A stretch of 17,761 nt of DNA, taken from contig JACKKT010000017.1 of the NCBI GenBank assembly GCA_024236295.1, positions 1 through 17,761 on the forward strand, in the 5' to 3' direction. Source of the stretch: Kordiimonadaceae bacterium. GTDB lineage: Bacteria > Pseudomonadota > Alphaproteobacteria > Sphingomonadales > Emcibacteraceae. The notes below the pieces were generated by a model. It did not search any database and had not been told where the DNA came from. It was given only the letters and a program-made list of their open reading frames with translations. Shown here in pieces: positions 15,124 to 17,761 of the stretch (its first letter is position 1; each line of letters begins with the position of its first letter). The position numbers and the translations under genes were made by a program.

Positions 15124-15179
15124 ATGTAGTATTTTTATTAAGTTCATGAAATGTAGTAACTGACTACAAAAAATGTAGT
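15124..15179 (+). promoter_or_regulatory. Array of TGTAGT/ACTACA half-sites, probable HxlR-type operator
   Basis: Four copies of one hexamer lie in front of the regulator gene: TGTAGT at 15125-15130, 15152-15157 and 15174-15179, and its reverse complement ACTACA at 15163-15168. The last three are separated by exactly five bases each, so they recur every 11 bases in alternating direction on one face of the helix. A possible promoter, TTGCAA (15108-15113), 16 bases, TATTTT (15130-15135), would put the array just downstream of the start point. This suggests autorepression, and perhaps control of divergent cysK. Confidence 0.55.
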
Positions 15180-15196
15180 GAAGACGGGGAAATATA

Positions 15197-15898
15197 TTGG
15201 CTAAAAATTATGATTACGGCGAAGCCTGTCCGGTTTCAATGGCAACATCCGTTCTTTGTGAGCGCTGGACACTTCAGATCATTCGCGAGATGTTTTTGGG
15301 CTCCACCAAATATTCACAGTTTCAGAAATATATGCCGAATATTTCACCAACACTCCTGCAAAACAGATTAAGAACTCTTGAGGATAATGGCATTATCTTC
15401 AGGAAAAAGTCAGCAACACAAGGCAGATACGACTATTATTTGACTGCATCGGGAAAAGCTTTGGGACCGCTTCTTACAGAAATGGGAAAATGGGGCATGA
15501 GATTTGCCCGTGAAGGGATGACCGAAAAGCAAAATACCGTTTATGGACTGATGCGTGATTTGTCAGGCGCGCTTGATGTGGCATCACTTCCGTCCTGCGA
15601 TGTTTATATCCAGTTTAATTTTACAGACGTGCCGGAAAATCCTAAGCATTATATTACAGTTCAAAATGGTGTGGTACAGACTTGTAGCCAGAATTTAGGG
15701 TTTGATATTGATGTGTATATTACCAGTTCGCTGAGCTCGATGACAAAAATATGGTATGGGGAGCTATCTATCCTGAGAGCGATTGAGGATGAAAAACTGA
15801 TCGTTATTGGCGATAAAATACTTACTGACAGCCTGTCAAAATGGCTGAAGATCAGTAAATATGCAGATGGTGAACCGAGCTTCATTGCCCCCGAGTGA
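15197..15898 (+). CDS. HxlR-family transcriptional regulator with C-terminal SCP2-like domain
   Basis: Winged-helix DNA-binding protein of the HxlR (DUF24) family. The first 100 or so residues contain the family pattern: Cys11-Pro, CERWTLQIIREMFLG, KYSQFQKYMPNISPTLLQNRL and YYLTASGKAL. The Cys near the N-terminus is at the place where some HxlR regulators sense electrophiles or oxidants. Residues from about 125 to the end resemble an SCP2 sterol-carrier fold (DVYITSSLSSMTKIWYGEL, then GDKILTDSLSKWL), giving 233 residues against about 110-120 for single-domain members. The start is TTG with GGGGA six bases upstream. A half-site array lies just before it, and cysK is divergent. The ligand and targets are not shown by the sequence. 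Confidence 0.85.
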   Translation: MAKNYDYGEACPVSMATSVLCERWTLQIIREMFLGSTKYSQFQKYMPNISPTLLQNRLRTLEDNGIIFRKKSATQGRYDYYLTASGKALGPLLTEMGKWGMRFAREGMTEKQNTVYGLMRDLSGALDVASLPSCDVYIQFNFTDVPENPKHYITVQNGVVQTCSQNLGFDIDVYITSSLSSMTKIWYGELSILRAIEDEKLIVIGDKILTDSLSKWLKISKYADGEPSFIAPE

Positions 15899-15911
15899 TT
15901 TTATCCAAAAA

Positions 15912-16673
15912 TTATTTTTTGGGAAGTTTCCGAAATATCCGCTCAAGCATAAATTCCGGAATAATCCGTCGCACAGCAAAAGTGATCAGGCGCATCTGCC
16001 AGGGAAATGTGATATTGGTCTTGTTTTTTTCAAGACCCGTGCGGATGATCTTGGCGGCCTTTTCCGCTTCCATGAAAAATGGCATTTTGAAATTATTCTC
16101 ATCCGTCATTCTGCTTCTGACAAAGCCCGGACATATGACATTAATTTCAAGTCCGTATTCATAATAATATCCGCGCAGGGCTTCGCCGTAGGCTTTTACA
16201 GCAACTTTACTGGTTGAATAGGCTGGTGAGGAGGGCAGACCGCGCATTCCCGCAACAGATGATACAATGGCAATTTGCCCGTGGCGGCGTTTTTTCATAA
16301 GCTCTATTGCAGGATGGACCGTATTAAATACACCGCCAACATTGGTTTCAAAAACTGATTCAGTATGAGCAGAGATATCATCATCTGCACCAAAACTGGT
16401 TGAAATACCGGCATTGGCAATCACCAGATCAAGGGGGGTGATCCGGTCGCAGTCAGTAATCCACTCATTCATTTTTTGCTTATTGCGGCAGTCAATGATT
16501 TCGGCAAAGACTTTGGCTCCTATACGCTTGCAAATCTGAACCGATTCATCAAGCCGTTCCTCGGATTGTCCGCTGATAAAGAGAGTAACGTCTGGTGCCG
16601 CATATTCTATGGCCAGTGCCCGCCCGATTCCGGAACTGGCACCGGTAATCATTATGGATTTAGGGTTTTTCAA
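15912..16673 (-). CDS. Short-chain dehydrogenase/reductase, function unknown
   Basis: NAD(P)-dependent oxidoreductase of the classical SDR family, 253 residues. The cofactor motif TGASSGIG is at 10-17, NAG at 87-89, and the catalytic residues are Asn111, Ser139, Tyr152 and Lys156 (YSTSK). The C-terminal 50 residues are basic and hydrophobic, as in SDR members that attach to membranes. The start is taken as TTG at 16673, because AGGAAG lies seven bases before it. The in-frame ATG at 16742 would add 23 residues before the Rossmann fold and overlap yicC. It is convergent with the HxlR gene, with 13 bases between the stops, and divergent from yicC. Substrate is unknown. Confidence 0.82.
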   Translation of the reverse strand: MKNPKSIMITGASSGIGRALAIEYAAPDVTLFISGQSEERLDESVQICKRIGAKVFAEIIDCRNKQKMNEWITDCDRITPLDLVIANAGISTSFGADDDISAHTESVFETNVGGVFNTVHPAIELMKKRRHGQIAIVSSVAGMRGLPSSPAYSTSKVAVKAYGEALRGYYYEYGLEINVICPGFVRSRMTDENNFKMPFFMEAEKAAKIIRTGLEKNKTNITFPWQMRLITFAVRRIIPEFMLERIFRKLPKK

Positions 16674-16725
16674 TTCACGACTTCCTGCTATATATTTAAA
16701 ACCAAAAATAACAATACAGTGCAAA

Positions 16726-17613
16726 ATGACAATATCAAGCATGACTGGGTTTGGCCGCGCGGAAGGCCATTTTGAAAATTACAGCTGGGTCTGGGAAATC
16801 AGAAGCGTAAATGGCAAGGGTATTGATATCCGCTATCGCATTCCGCCCGGGCTTGATGATCTGGATCAGTATATCAAATCAACGCTAAAAAATGCACTTT
16901 CCCGTGGCAGCCTTAATATTTCATTGCAATTGCAAAAAGATGTTACCAACCCGGACGTAAGAGTAAATGAAGAGGCACTGGACAAACTTGTCACTGTTGC
17001 CAAGGCTGCCGCAAAAAAACATGATCTGGCCCTGCCGTCGATCGATCGGCTTTTATCAATCCGTGATATTGTTGAAATTACAGATCTGGAAGAGGATGAA
17101 GACTTGCTTGCTGAACGGGATGAGCAGCTCAAGAAGACATTTATTTTAGCCTTGGACGGGCTCAAAACATCACGCCTGCATGAAGGGGAGGCAACATTTA
17201 AAATGCTGTCAGCAACCCTTGATGAAATGGAAGTTTTGCTCGGAAAAGCAATCGACATTGCCGCCACCCAACCTGCGGCTCTAAAGGAAAGACTTGATGA
17301 AAAAGTCAGTGCATTATTAGAGAATAATCACGGCATTGATCCTGACAGGCTTGCCCAGGAAATTGTCCTGCTGGTCACAAAAGCCGATGTAAAAGAGGAA
17401 ACGGATCGATTAAACGCTCATATAGAAAACGCAAGAAAACTCTTAAAGGAGCAGGGGGCTGTTGGTCGAAAGCTTGAGTTTTTATCACAGGAATTTAATA
17501 GAGAAACCAATACGTTATGCTCTAAATCCTCAGATATAGCTTTAACAAATATTGGACTATCTTTAAAAGCAGCAATAGACCAATTCAGGGAACAGGTGCT
17601 CAATGTTGAATAA
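16726..17613 (+). CDS. yicC: YicC/YloC family endoribonuclease
   Basis: Member of the YicC family, now regarded as endoribonucleases that act on RNAs such as small RNAs in E. coli. About 295 residues (287 in E. coli). The N-terminus SSMTGFGRAEG and the EIRSVNGKGIDIRYR block are diagnostic. The C-terminal DUF1732 region has ADVKEETDRLNAHIENA and GRKLEFLSQEFNRETNTLCSK. The ATG at 16726 places the conserved SMTGFG five residues in, as in homologues; an ATG at 16741 is the alternative. There is no strong Shine-Dalgarno. The frame stays open upstream to 16609, but that part overlaps the SDR gene. Its 3' end overlaps gmk by 11 bases, a pairing common in bacteria. Confidence 0.94.
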   Translation: MTISSMTGFGRAEGHFENYSWVWEIRSVNGKGIDIRYRIPPGLDDLDQYIKSTLKNALSRGSLNISLQLQKDVTNPDVRVNEEALDKLVTVAKAAAKKHDLALPSIDRLLSIRDIVEITDLEEDEDLLAERDEQLKKTFILALDGLKTSRLHEGEATFKMLSATLDEMEVLLGKAIDIAATQPAALKERLDEKVSALLENNHGIDPDRLAQEIVLLVTKADVKEETDRLNAHIENARKLLKEQGAVGRKLEFLSQEFNRETNTLCSKSSDIALTNIGLSLKAAIDQFREQVLNVE

Positions 17614-17761
17614 TAAAAATGAAATAAAAAGAAGGGGACTGCTCCTGGTTCTGTCGAGCCCTTCCGGTGCCGGGAAATCGACATTGTCAAAATTGCTTCT
17701 CGAAAAAGATGATGAAATATATCTGTCAGTTTCAACAACGACCCGTCCGCCCCGTCCGGGT
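17603..17761 (+). CDS. gmk: Guanylate kinase, N-terminal part (cut by window edge)
   Basis: Phosphorylates GMP to GDP with ATP. The first 53 codons are present. The P-loop SSPSGAGKST follows LLLVL near residues 19-28, and VSTTTRPPRPG, the start of the GMP-binding region, is the last readable part. The ATG at 17603 lies inside the end of yicC and overlaps it by 11 bases. AGGTG a few bases upstream can serve as ribosome binding site. A short basic leader of about 12 residues precedes the core. Overlap and order imply cotranscription with yicC. Confidence 0.95.
   Translation, partial: MLNNKNEIKRRGLLLVLSSPSGAGKSTLSKLLLEKDDEIYLSVSTTTRPPRPG

Noticed and set aside
15899..15920. CCAAAAA...TTTTTGG hairpin between the convergent HxlR and SDR genes
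   Set aside because: The stem is nearly all A-T pairs and overlaps the SDR stop; too weak to call a terminator.
16866..17267. Serine-rich open frame of 133 codons on the minus strand
   Set aside because: It is the reverse of yicC; the serine richness comes from reading glutamate, leucine and alanine codons backwards.
1..17761. A CRISPR, phage defence, toxin-antitoxin, transposon or biosynthetic system hidden in the window
   Set aside because: Every gap is under 300 bases, all real genes are recognisable families mostly of core metabolism, and no transposase, integrase, direct-repeat array or toxin-like pair was seen.

Overview
The window looks like ordinary core chromosome of an alphaproteobacterium. 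The protein families, the gene order and the moderately AT-leaning composition (judged by eye, not counted) all fit a non-rhizobial, possibly marine lineage, but I cannot name the genus. There are no tRNA or rRNA genes, CRISPR arrays, insertion sequences or phage genes. All gaps between genes are under 300 bases.

Left half, minus strand (bases 1 to about 9520). Read in transcription order this is rpsF-rpsR-rplI (ribosomal proteins S6, S18, L9), a strong intrinsic terminator, a secreted beta-lactamase-like serine hydrolase, then dnaB-alr-mlaE-mlaF-radA-cvpA-purF. From dnaB to radA the genes overlap by 1 or 4 bases or lie 2 bases apart, so they form one translationally coupled operon. It covers replication (DnaB), cell-wall D-alanine (Alr), an MlaFE-type lipid transporter core, recombination repair (RadA), a membrane protein (CvpA) and the first step of purine synthesis (PurF, cut off by the window edge). 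cvpA appears to start with the rare codon ATT.

Right half, plus strand (about 9570 to 17761). This holds the fatty-acid synthesis cluster fabD-fabG-acpP-fabF followed by mltG, then yicC and the start of gmk. Between mltG and yicC sits a three-gene block: cysK (minus), an HxlR-type regulator with an SCP2-like C-terminal domain (plus), and a short-chain dehydrogenase (minus). I read this block, and the serine hydrolase on the left, as lineage-specific insertions into otherwise conserved gene orders.

The two halves diverge from a 250-base intergenic region (9388-9637) that carries candidate promoters for both directions and a nested RNA structure in the rpsF leader. That structure may be the site where S6:S18 represses its own mRNA. 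Other regulatory signals are tandem hairpins after acpP, and an evenly spaced set of TGTAGT/ACTACA half-sites in front of the HxlR gene. I found no convincing new multi-gene system. The most notable items are the ATT start, the rpsF leader structure, the HxlR half-site array and the structured acpP-fabF spacer.
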